A stretch of DNA of 64,000 bases from Incurvaria masculella (lineage: Eukaryota; Arthropoda; Insecta; Lepidoptera; Incurvariidae), in assembly GCA_946894095.1 (NCBI GenBank), contig OX335660.1, positions 11,351,001-11,415,000 on the forward strand, given 5' to 3'. A program made the position numbers and the translations under genes. Position 1 is the stretch's first letter. Each line of letters begins with the position of its first letter. Positions 55,520-64,000 of the stretch are shown here, one piece after another. The notes beneath the pieces are model-generated. The model was not told where the DNA came from, made no database searches, and saw nothing but the letters and a program-made list of their open reading frames with translations.

Positions 55520-55596
55520 ATGTCTTGTGTGGTTGACAAATGTCGAAATAACACTAATAAGCACAACAAGAGCAATGGAATCACATTCCATGTGTA
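55520..55596 (+). pseudogene. THAP zinc-finger N-terminal exon, partial
   Basis: MSCVVDKCRNNTNKHNKSNG, then ITFH: the start of a THAP (C2CH) DNA-binding domain with its first Cys pair (C-X4-C) and the conserved ITFH motif. The rest (the second metal pair and AVPTF-like end) should be on the next exon; a good donor GTAAGA lies right after (55594). Upstream, the 46 codons open in frame are not part of the THAP domain. Confidence 0.7.
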
Positions 55597-55834
55597 AGAA
55601 CAAGCATCTTCAGTATATTTTTAGTTTAGTTGACCTGAAACATTTTATGTGTTGTAAAGGCGCAAACAGGGTTGGCACAAGCAAACTTAAATTGTCAGTT
55701 CGATTTTTATTTTTGTTTTCATTTCAGTATTATATATTGAACTAAATTTTATTTTAAAAACAAGTAGGGCTGCCACAAAACAATAAACATATGTCGTTTA
55801 GGATGTTTGTATTATATATCTTAGTTCTGAGGCT

Positions 55835-56128
55835 GTGATAAAAAGGTACATCCTTGAAAATGGTCAAAATTTTACATGTGACAGACAGCTCGTTTCCACA
55901 AAGATTAAAATTCTCAAGTCGTTTCTTGGCTCAAATGTCCTTTTGTCATTGAATGAGTATTCATTTCTTCAACCTGCTACATTTAATCATAGACTCCATC
56001 TTCTTAGGGCTATTATCGAAAAATATGTAAATGTACAACTTTATCATATACATAAAACCAATCCGGGGTTTAAAGCCGCGATAAAAGGACAAAAGCGTAA
56101 TAAACTGAACCAATTTGAAGAACATTAA
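55835..56128 (+). pseudogene. C-terminal segment of a THAP/P-like protein
   Basis: A 97-codon open frame without ATG (first codon GTG), reading KSFLGSNVLLSLNEYS and then HLLRAIIEKYVNVQLYHIHK. The latter pattern (hydrophobic-R-x-I-x-x-K-Y-x-N-x-x-L-x-x) resembles the C-termini of insect THAP9/P-like proteins. Only 240 bp separate it from the THAP exon, far too little for the usual RNase H-like catalytic region, so an internal deletion is inferred. Confidence 0.55.
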
Positions 56129-56835
56129 AAAAATTGTAAAAAGAAAGAACTTAGTGGTTTATCAAAATACCATCACACATTTACGGCGAACGGCAATAAT
56201 CATCAACAGGTTTTACATAACACTGTACTATCTATTATTTGGACTATTTTGTAGCATCTAAAACGCATCGAACGAAATTTTTAAATGCATAAAATGCAAA
56301 CATGGACAATTCAAGAATAATCAATATTATTTTTTTGCAATGTTTGACCCATACTTGCAATACATTAATGATTCCCTCTTTTTGTTTATTTTATTTTATG
56401 ATTTAAATATTTACAAATTGTGTATATTCGACTTTATTAATTTATCCTTAATATCGATGATTTTTACTCAGAAAAACGATGGTTTAAAGAATGATTCCAT
56501 TAATATTTTTTTCATTTTCCCGCTTGCAAATTCGCGAAAAGATTATTTGATGCTTTGTTAACTATACAATCATGGTACTACTTGTTCTGACCACTATCAC
56601 TAAATAGGAACCTTAATATATTAATGTACAATACAATATATTGTTATTTATTTATGTGATAATTTTTGGCAACCCTGCCGTTATTACTTTCATTTTTAAT
56701 TTAGTTTTGACGCGCCATTCTGGTCAAAGGGCTTAGCATGCGCGCATCGCTGATGTGTCATGATGGATTAGGATGAATTTTGCACTATATCTACGACCAG
56801 ACGTCACAAATGTCACCATCCCTTTTTCTCATGCT

Positions 56836-57324
56836 ATAACTAATTCAATGTAAGGAAATTGTTGTCTCATTTCATTCTTCCGCAATTAGATGAATCTATT
56901 TGTCACTTTTTCGCATGATGCATTTCCTTATACCTTGGTCCTGCTCTATTACCCTTTACGTATTAGAGTTTGGTGTGCATGTAAAAGTATAGGTGTGTGA
57001 GTTTTTTTTTAAATAGGAACGCTTTTGAACTATCGTCAGTATGGAGGTACCGTATCCATTCTTTTTCATCTAAGCCTTTAACAGTGTTATAATTTCTACG
57101 GGGATTAGATTGAAAAAGATGTACTATTTATTTAAATATGTAAGCAAAAAATATTCTCAAATGTATAAATGTTGGGGGCAAAGCTCTATTTTGCTTCGCT
57201 CAAAAACTAGTACCAGCAAGGTTAGGTTAGATTATGTTAGACCTCCTGAGGTTAAATTTAGTAGATCGATGTGAAAACTAGTTTTAACTGAAATCGGGTT
57301 GCAGCATACACACAGACATGAATG
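56836..57324. other. No feature recognised
   Basis: No supportable gene. Confidence 0.45.
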
Positions 57325-57550
57325 AACTGTTGCATATGACATGGATTGTTAATTTTCGTCAATTCATATTAATTTAATGTTTTTAACTGTGATTCTGAAT
57401 ACTTGTGGACGTTGAAAAAAAAAACAGCGGAGTTTCTTGACAGTTCTACTTTGCTGGGGTTACCGAACTGGCTAACGATTAAATATGAAAAAAAAACCGA
57501 GTGCAGTGTACTGTCTATGGATGATAAATAAACAATAAACAATAAAAAAA
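57325..57550 (+). repeat. Family D repeat, copy 5, with (CAATAAA)n tail
   Basis: TGTTGCATATGACATGGATT, GTGGACGTTGAAAAAAAAA, GAACTGGCTAACGATTAAAT, CAGTGTACTGTCTATGGATG, then ATAAACAATAAACAATAAA. Confidence 0.65.
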
Positions 57551-57659
57551 AATTGATTACGTTTATTTACCATAATCAAGAAAACAATTTTTTAGTACAC
57601 CTAAAAAATTACAAAGAGCGATAGAGAAAAAAAATACAAGATAAAATAACTAAAATAAT

Positions 57660-57750
57660 CCCTTCCTTGCTTACTAGGTGGTAGGGTAAATCCCGCCCGG
57701 TTTGGTACCATCGCATGAATGAACGATGGTCGAAGCAGCAATGAAAATTT
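57660..57750 (+). repeat. SINE body fragment
   Basis: TTACTAGGTGGTAGGGTAAA, TTGGTACCATCGCATGAATG and GCAGCAATGAAAAT. Confidence 0.7.
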
Positions 57751-57799
57751 AAATTATATAAATAATGTGATAAGTATGTATTTATAATCGACCTTGAAG

Positions 57800-57968
57800 C
57801 AAGGATTAAAGAAAGAGTCCTGTAAAAATAAAAGCAAGGACACATTAATTAAAGAAAGAGTCCTGTAAAAAGAACTACTTTATTAATATCCTGCAAGGCT
57901 GGACCTGAACATGAATGGAACATACCATTCGCGGGTATTGCGTCTACCTATTTCGCCACCAGGAGTTT
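57800..57968 (-). repeat. tRNA-derived SINE family H, copy 2
   Basis: Forward strand ACACATTAATTAAAGAAAGA, GAGTCCTGTAAAAAG, CTGCAAGGCTGGACCTG and ACATACCATTCGCGGGTATT, parallel to 32590-32720. The segment AAAGAAAGAGTCCTGTAAAA is repeated at the left end. Confidence 0.6.
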
Positions 57969-58461
57969 AACCATAATTAGTTATTGCCTCCTACTAACAC
58001 AGTGTTGAAGATATACCTACATACGTTTAAAGCTTTACCTGCGTTGCGGACATTGAGCCATTATTGAGACATTATTCAAATTTAATATTTTATAGATTAT
58101 ACTATTATTATACAATTAATGAAGTTTTGCCGACGGATACTTTTTGGGACAGTACCGCAACTAAAACCACTGTGATTTCGCCAATAAACAAGCGACACAA
58201 CTAAGGTAATCGCCGGTCTCAGTATGTAAAGCCGAAATTAATTCGAGAAGTCTGCCGGGGCACTATAACGAGATAACTTTGCTCATTCGACCCAATGTCC
58301 TGGAGCCGACTGCTTGAACCTTTTGTTAACTTGAATGAAACAGAAGGAAAGTTGTTAAAGATAATCTAACGTGATGTCTGATTCATGGATATATTAAAGA
58401 CACATTTGCGCGCCTAAAGTTGTCTAGCTCCGTCGACAGGATTCGAGGACCGTTGCTTTGG

Positions 58462-59465
58462 TTATTTTTTGATACAACTTGACATGGGTAGATTCTTCTT
58501 CTTCTTTTTCAGCCTTTTGCTGTCCACTGCTGGAAGTAGGCCTCCCCCAGACTTTGCCAAGTTGTGCGGTCTCCTGTTTTTCTTCGCCAGTTGTCACCTG
58601 CTGTCTGACATGCTGGCGGTTTACCAACGCTTCTTTTCCCTGTATGGGGTCTCCACACCAAAACTTCAGCGCTCCATCTGCAGTCATCTCTGCAACATAC
58701 GTGACCTGCCAACTGCCACTTGAGTTTAGCAACCCTATGCATAACGTCAGTGACCTTGGTGCTTTGGCGCATCAGTGAATTTGGCATTCGGTCGCGCAGT
58801 GAGATACCGAGCATGGATCTTTTCATTGCTCTTTAGGCTACTTTCAATTTGTGTGCAGTACCAATTGTGAGCGTCCATGTCTCGCAGGCGTAGGACACAA
58901 CTGGCAGCACGCATTGGTCAAATAGTCTGGTCTTGAGAGACTGGGGCATCTTAGAATGGAAGACATCTTTGAGTTTTCCGAAGGCGGGCCACGCCAGCTG
59001 AATACGCCACCCCATTACTTTTGCGAGTGGGTCACGTCCGAGTTTGATCACTTGGCCCAAGTAGCAATACTCGTGGACTTGCTCTATTGCAGTGCCGAAG
59101 ACCGTGATTGGATTTGCTGCTAGGTCTATGGTCCCCATCAGCTTGGTTTTGTCTTCATTCATCTTGAGTCCTACTTTTTGCGATTCCTGTGATAGGTCAC
59201 ATAGCACCATGTTCAGGTCTTCGGGTGATTCTGCCATTAGGACAATATCGTCCGCAAACCTCAGGTGGTTTAGGAGTCTTCCGTTCACGTTTATGACCAT
59301 ACCATTCCATTCGAGCTTCTTGAATATATCCTCCATTACATTAGTGAAAAGTTTCGGCGAGATGACATCTCCTTGTCTCACTCTAAGGAAGATGGGAATG
59401 GTAGTGGTTTTGACCTGAACTTCCACAGTCATTATTGCAGGTTTGTAGATGGTCAGGATGGTCAT
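58462..59465 (-). mobile_element. RTE-clade LINE, 5-prime truncated
   Basis: The 3-prime kilobase of an RTE non-LTR retrotransposon: part of the reverse transcriptase, the C-terminal domain, a short 3-prime UTR (GAAGAAGAAGAATC, then TACCCATGTCAAGTTGTATC, 58471-58490) and an A-rich tail. The 5-prime truncation at 59465 coincides with the edge of a 13-bp inverted repeat. Confidence 0.9.
58509..59465 (-). pseudogene. RTE reverse transcriptase, C-terminal part with one stop
   Basis: Reads LRVRQGDVISPKLF, NHLRFADDIVLMAESPEDL (the catalytic FADD box), VGLKMNEDKTKLM, YLGQVIKLG and ACETWTLT, all RTE signatures. A TAA at 58833-58835 replaces the Gln seen in relatives just before RAMKRSMLG. After it the same frame continues through VAKLKWQLAGHV, TGKRSVGKPPA and the normal C-terminus FQQWTAKG. 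One C-to-T change therefore explains the interruption. The N-terminal endonuclease and the start of the reverse transcriptase are absent. Confidence 0.92.
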
Positions 59466-59504
59466 GGTTGGGCTAATGGCACTGCCATGATATTAGCCCA
59501 ACCA
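59465..59504. repeat. Short perfect inverted repeat at RTE truncation point
   Basis: TGGTTGGGCTAAT (59465-59477) and ATTAGCCCAACCA (59492-59504). GGTTGGGCTAAT resembles the SINE tail (TGTTGGGCTAAT), so it may be two opposed SINE tail scraps. Confidence 0.7.
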
Positions 59505-59718
59505 CTGAACTGGGAAAAACCCAGGCCGTCAACGCGAGGATATCTCGAAAATCCCTTATCCTAAAATACCTCAATCCGGAAAGAACAAGGATTCCCGGTA
59601 GTAACAACTATTTATTTTACACCTACGGATGTTTATGTTTCTTAATAATTCGACAAAGAGAAGACAAATATTATTTTATTTTACTTCATAAAAAGTAGTT
59701 TAATTTTAAGCCATTACA

Positions 59719-60132
59719 TTTTTTTTTACGCAACCTGACATGGGTGGCTAATACCACACAACTACCGATATGACATTAGCACAATACACCAAATTCCCGA
59801 AGGAATTAGGTGCCATGCCAGGACCTTCCCTTTATGAGCACGGCTACACTGAACTGGATGAAAAACTTGAACATTTTTCTATTGCCGCTTTAACCATAGT
59901 TTCATCCAATACAGTAGTACCAATCATGGCGGGCTTAACCCTACCACCTAGTGGAGGAAGGGGACCTCCAGTTTTACATGGATTCCGAACCATGAAACTG
60001 CTTGCACACGTAACGAAATTCACTTATCCAACTCAGAAAGGGAAATAAAGTTGTGCATGACCCGGGCGAGGATTTGAACCCATAACCTCTCGCATGGAAG
60101 GCAAGTCCTATGACCCCTACACCACGAGCTGC
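59719..60132 (-). repeat. SINE, tRNA-like head, full length
   Basis: Best tRNA-headed copy, about 414 bp on the minus strand. Head: A box TGGTGTAGGGG (60114-60124), GCCTTCCATGCGAGAGGTT reminiscent of a tRNA-Gly anticodon arm, B box GGTTCAAATCC (60070-60080). Body: ATGGTTCGGAATCCATG, CACTAGGTGGTAGGGTTAAG, GAAGGTCCTGGCATGGCACC. Tail: TGGTATTAGCCACCCATGTC, AGGTTGCGT, then A9. Pol III boxes are intact, so it could be transcribed. Confidence 0.88.
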
Positions 60133-61257
60133 ACGCATAAGTAGCTTCAAGTAAATAATAAGTTTTAAACTTCCATCGTAAATATTTTGTTGACAATACG
60201 TATTTTCATATCTATCTAAGAATTAAACTAGTCATACTAACTTGAATTAACAATTCGATTAAAGCGCTCAAATTGTTATTCAAAATGTAATTGCTGATAC
60301 TTTTATTATTCGTTATTTACAACCATATTAACATTATCATATATTTTTTGTCACCATAAAAAAATTGAGGCACCTTATCTAGGTAACGCAACCACTTAGC
60401 GCAGGCAGACCGACACATTTAGCGTCACAGGGTTGGTTTTTATCATGTGTACCCAGTTTTAGCCATTAACGTTATCGTTACCATTTTTGTCGCGAAATCC
60501 TAGTCTAACAGGACCCATTGTCGATAGGCGGGAAGAAAAAATGTATGGGAGACCATAGAAGCGCTGCGCGCGCATGCTAGGTCTATGTGGGAGACAAATG
60601 TGTCATTTTGGCTTGTTGTACGAGCCAGCCTATTTACGTTGTGTCCCAGAATGATAACCCTGACCGCACATGCCATGCGCGCAGCCGGGCAGTATCAAAA
60701 TAATTCATGCAAGTCGGTCCGTGTAGCCCACGGAGATAATCGATCTCCGCACAGTGCTTCGACAGTCGGACATTCTTATATCATGATATCCCACTATTTC
60801 TATCAATGAGAGGCCGAATGTTTCTATAAATATCTTGGAAAAAAAAATGTGTAAATACTGTGACATATTGTTAAAACGACTGTCCAATCTCACACAAAAT
60901 TTTCACAGTTATGTAAATATACTTCAAACACTTTTCAGCTTAGGTCCGATTATACTAAAACACACTAAACGTATTAGGGAAATGGTTTGAGAGTAGCGGT
61001 TTCTGGGAAGGGCCCGAAGGCTGTTAAAGTAGATGGCAGGCTTATCTAGCGGGTGGGCGGCGACAGAGCCTTCGCGACGAGGGTTATGTGTTTTTCTTTT
61101 CAATAAGGATTATCCTTATCTGAACGCGGAAGGGAAAGTGGGCCCGAGTGATACATGAAACTATCTGAAGCCTACGCGGCGGAAAATAGAGGACACTTTC
61201 ACACTTGATGTTTCGTTTATTTTCGCATATTAGTAACCATAGATAAACAGTACGGAG
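60133..61257. other. No feature recognised
   Basis: No supportable gene; 60560-60770 is less AT-rich but shows no domain. Confidence 0.4.
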
Positions 61258-61556
61258 ATATGCCATTTAGCGCGCTTGCTATGAGGCCCGCTGTCTCCAA
61301 TTTTCAAATACTACCAACCCAACTCAAACGTATATGCCACATGCCAACATAGTCGCGGACTTATGGGAGGGTTTTGGTGGGTGGGAAGTGACTTGACGAA
61401 CGCATTTTTAGAGCACAATCGCGCGCGGTGGCGATGTTTCGACTGTGTGGCATACGACGCGCCGCCGGATGCCCATACATTTATCGCTTCGACCATACGG
61501 AGGCGACGCTATATCGAGCGCATGCCACTTCTCCTTCCTTTCTCTTTAGTAGTAGT
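61258..61556 (+). repeat. Family F repeat, copy 3 (uninterrupted)
   Basis: TTTAGCGCGCTTGCTATGAG, GCCCGCTGTCTCCAATTTTC, GGTGGGAAGTGACTTGACG, GGTGGCGATGTTTCGACTGT and CGCATGCCACTTCTCCTTCC. The overlapping short frames are repeat shadows. Confidence 0.6.
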
Positions 61557-62382
61557 AACCATGTAGTAACAATTACATATATTCCTTATTGCAATACAAT
61601 AATAAATTGCAACACTACGAAAAAACTATGAAAAAGATAAATGAAAATGTTTCACCGCGACCCGAACATCTGGTAGAAAAGGGAAGTCCTGAGTTAAACA
61701 TAACATCTAACAACTCGTTAAAACAAACTGGTGGTAGATATTGGCACTGAATTAGCTGTACTTAATTGGTGAATTAATTAGGGGTGCCAGATTTTTCGAT
61801 ATGCACAATTTTGAAAGTTAATATATATGTTTTTTTGTGTTTTTACAAAAGCATATATGGTTAATCCTAAAACAAAACAAGCCCTTACTAATTTTAAAGT
61901 TAATATTTCTATTTTATATGTTTACCTCTTAAATCGGTAGCACCCGGTAAAAACGGTTCAGTTTCATAATGATTTAATTTGCTTTTAGTCTTTTCGAATT
62001 TTCTGGACTAATTTGGGAACAAACAACCGAATCCGTTTAATAAGCCTTCTAGGCTGTTGAAAAGGGCACCATTTTTAATTAATCAACTTCCCTTTTGTAT
62101 ATTTTTTTCACGAAAATTAATCCTTTGTTTCCTGACGGTGCAAGAAAAGGCTTGCTTTATTTTGGAAATTTCGATTCATATCCTTTCTAGCATTAGAAAA
62201 GCGAGCATGGATAATACAAAGGATAACTTGATGCTTTAAAAACCTATCGAAACAGAGAGCGTTTGACAGGATTTTGTATGTTAAATCCTATGGATACTAA
62301 CATTAAACTAAGAAAAACAGGATGATGGATATTAATGGATACTGATGGATGGATGGGACTATGGATGGATACTAAAACCATG
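61557..62382. other. No feature recognised
   Basis: AT-rich; GATGGATGGATG-type microsatellite near 62325-62370. Confidence 0.45.
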
Positions 62383-62432
62383 ACAGAAAGTGTGGTATTA
62401 GCCATTCATGTCCAGTCACATCCTAATGTATC
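62383..62432 (+). repeat. SINE tail fragment
   Basis: GACAGAAAGTGTGGTATTAG, CCATTCATGTCCAGTCACAT: the last 50 bp of the SINE, just upstream of the complete 5S-headed copy. Confidence 0.7.
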
Positions 62433-62463
62433 CCACGAATTAATTTCCCCACGAAGGTGTCTC

Positions 62464-62475
62464 AGGAACGTACGT
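62464..62475 (+). repeat. Target-site duplication, left
   Basis: AGGAACGTACGT, repeated exactly at 62863-62874. Confidence 0.9.
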
Positions 62476-62862
62476 TTTGTCAGCCTCAGTGGCCCAGTGG
62501 CGCGACACTTCGGCGATCGCTCTCCGAAGTTAAGCAACGCTGGGTCCGGTCTGGTCTTGGATGGGTGACCATTCGACCGTTGAGAGAGGCTGGCCGTGGT
62601 TCCGATTCCACGTTAAGCTGTAGGTCCCCTTCCTTACTTACTAGGTGGTAGGGTTTATCCCGCCCGGGTTGGTACCATCGCATTGGATGAACGATGGTCG
62701 AAGCGCCAATGAAAATTGTCCGTGTTTTCCATCCAGTTCAATGTAGCCGTGCAATATAAGGAAGGTCCTGGCATGGCACCTAGTTCCCATGTGGTGTGTT
62801 GGGCTAATACCATGACAGAACTTGTGGTATTAGCCAACCATGTCCAGTCACATAAAAAAAAA
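62476..62862 (+). repeat. Complete SINE with 5S-rRNA-derived head
   Basis: 387 bp between perfect 12-bp target duplications. The leader CAGCCTCAGTGGCCCAGTGG contains an A-box-like TGGCCCAGTGG. Then comes a 5S rRNA segment (about 62514-62570) with CCGAAGTTAAGCAAC (5S box A) and CTTGGATGGGTGACC (5S box C), two 15-nt blocks identical to insect 5S rRNA as I recall it. The family body follows (GTGGTTCCGATTCCACG, ACTAGGTGGTAGGG, GAAGGTCCTGGCATGGC), then tail TGGTATTAGCCAACCATGTC, CAGTCACAT and about 10 A. A type 1 pol III promoter could drive it. The target duplications and poly(A) show that it moved by LINE-mediated reverse transcription. Confidence 0.93.
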
Positions 62863-62874
62863 AGGAACGTACGT
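62863..62874 (+). repeat. Target-site duplication, right
   Basis: AGGAACGTACGT directly after the poly(A) tail; identical to 62464-62475. Confidence 0.9.
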
Positions 62875-63373
62875 GCCGGGTTATGGGGCAGGCTTAGATG
62901 TTAGGATGGCCCTGGGGCTGCGAGGAGACGCGGGAAGGAAAGGATACTATCCTAACCTACCACATTATGTTTGATTGAATTTTATTTATTTTAAACTTCT
63001 GGTAGTCAAACTACATAAGAAAAAATGGAAAGAGCCGCCAAGAAGAGCCCGCAAAGAAAAATCACTGGTTTTGTAAATTTGTTAGACGGGAAATAAACAC
63101 TTGAAGTGAATACTACTGCCAAACAAAACATTTTGGTAGATCAGTTAAAGACAAAGAAGAAACAACAGAAGAAACGGCAACGCTCAGTTCAAAGTATGTA
63201 ATTTAAACAGTTATTACTTAACCAAACAAAGTTGATAATACAATAATACCTATGCATATAATTCTTACAAGTATTTTCTGGCGTAAGAGCCGATCATATG
63301 TTAATATGTCAACACTCGCTGTCGTAAATCGCAAAATAAAGAATATTGTGCTTGCAATTTCTTTAATATTAGC
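62875..63373. other. No feature recognised
   Basis: AT-rich; no supportable gene. Confidence 0.45.
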
Positions 63374-63628
63374 TGAGGTACCCGGATGCGCTCGGGTCAA
63401 TGTCGTTTTGGACCGATGTCGGGCTGATTTTTTTGTTGGATATTATTTGAGTTCCCCAAACTTTCATGCCCTATTTCACCCCCTTCGAGTATAATTTTCT
63501 CCTACAAAATATAGTCCATGTCCTTTTACAAGGTCCAGACCTATATACCGAAATTCATCAAAATTGTTTAGGCGTGAAAACGCATCAGACAGACAGAGTC
63601 ACTTTAGCATTTATAATAGTAGCATTTT
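63374..63628 (+). repeat. Family G repeat, copy 3
   Basis: GCTGAGGTACCCGGATGCGC, TCGGGTCAATGTCG, CGAAATTCATCAAAATTG, GCGTGAAAACGCATCAGACA and CACTTTAGCATTTATAATAG. Confidence 0.65.
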
Positions 63629-64000
63629 TTTTAAAACAAAAAAATACTGAGAAGAGATTTGTTACTAAGTTGTCCGCCAAATATCTCAGCTTTCGCCTAA
63701 AATTCAACCGAAAATCAGCACCTCATCTCACTTACCACTTCATTCGCCTTAATAATCAATTTTCGAAGCTCTCACATTACACATAAATGGCCATTAGGGG
63801 CCATTTCCATTAATCCCCGACAAATCAGACAATCTGGTTACCAAATCCGCTTCCATCGCGTATGTATTATTAATCGGCCTTAACTAAGGTTAGCACATAG
63901 AAACGTAGCACCCAATTATTCACGAATGAACAAATGTAGCCGTTTGAATTATATTTGGGCGCTCCCCAGTGATCTTCGTCGGGGTACTCCGGCGGCACTA
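63629..64000. other. No feature recognised
   Basis: AT-rich sequence to the window end; the 106-codon frame ending at 63786 overlaps family G and has no recognisable domain. Confidence 0.4.

Larger units (their letters stand above)
55370..56835 (+). mobile_element. Internally deleted THAP/P-like transposon
   Basis: Inverted ends: ATGAAAAAGGAATGGATAGG at the left and, complemented, ATGAGAAAAAGGGATGGTGAC at the right. Inside are a THAP-type N-terminal exon and a C-terminal segment typical of THAP/P-element-like proteins, with the transposase core absent. Exact ends and the target duplication could not be fixed. Confidence 0.5.

Noticed and set aside
60060..60132. Possible tRNA-Gly gene (minus strand)
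   Set aside because: A and B boxes are good, but acceptor-stem pairing is lacking and the sequence runs into the SINE body.
62514..62570. Possible 5S rRNA gene
   Set aside because: Only the internal promoter half of 5S is present, without the 5S 5-prime or 3-prime ends, and it is bounded by a SINE body, poly(A) and target duplications.
1..64000. CRISPR arrays, operons or prokaryotic mobile elements
   Set aside because: No regularly spaced repeats or clustered prokaryotic genes; composition and elements are those of an insect nuclear genome.

Overview
The window is AT-rich arthropod nuclear DNA, most probably from a moth or butterfly. The main reasons are compact intronless transposons of insect type (a CsRn1-like and a second Ty3/Gypsy element, mariner, RTE and Jockey-like LINE remnants, a THAP/P-like relic), a short interstitial TTAGG tract (the insect telomere unit), and dense interspersed repeats of a kind common in Lepidoptera. 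The species assignment is inference. No bacterial, CRISPR or operon-like features are present. Almost all the long open reading frames are transposon genes; the rest of the frames are chance or repeat shadows.

Layout. 1-13.5 kb: unannotated AT-rich DNA with SINE fragments, two long fold-back palindromes (4489-4679 and 8187-8384), a MITE family (family A) and LINE-like 3-prime fragments (family D). 13.5-18.2 kb: a structurally complete CsRn1-type Ty3/Gypsy element with identical 211-bp LTRs, a 5-bp target duplication, gag, pol and a textbook -1 frameshift signal (heptamer GGGAAAC, 8-nt spacer, 8-bp hairpin, possible pseudoknot). 18.55-19.84 kb: a mariner element on the minus strand whose transposase has one in-frame TGA. 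20-38 kb: repeats, including five copies of a GACG-microsatellite element (family B), two 542-bp TTAA-flanked elements (family E), one of which splits a LINE reverse transcriptase relic, and a third palindrome. 38.19-44.1 kb: the first coding exon of an unrecognised host gene (67 codons, good splice signals), followed by seven tandem copies of the exon-plus-donor segment; a complete single-ORF Ty3/Gypsy element (39000-43375, minus, identical 104-bp LTRs, 5-bp target duplication) has landed inside the fourth copy. 44-55 kb: sparse repeats, a degenerate CTAA satellite, a G-rich tract and a mariner scrap. 55.4-56.8 kb: an internally deleted THAP/P-like transposon. 57-64 kb: an RTE LINE 3-prime fragment and the best-preserved SINE copies.

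The most interesting system is the SINE family. At least 18 fragments share one body and tail, but the body is joined to different heads: a tRNA-like head with A and B boxes, a head derived from 5S rRNA, and a third non-tRNA leader. The complete 5S-headed copy (62476-62862) has a 12-bp target-site duplication and a poly(A) tail. The extreme 3-prime end of SINE copies resembles the 3-prime end of the RTE LINE at 58.5 kb, which suggests that this LINE supplies the retrotransposition machinery. The second notable structure is the exon-donor tandem array carrying a young LTR insertion.
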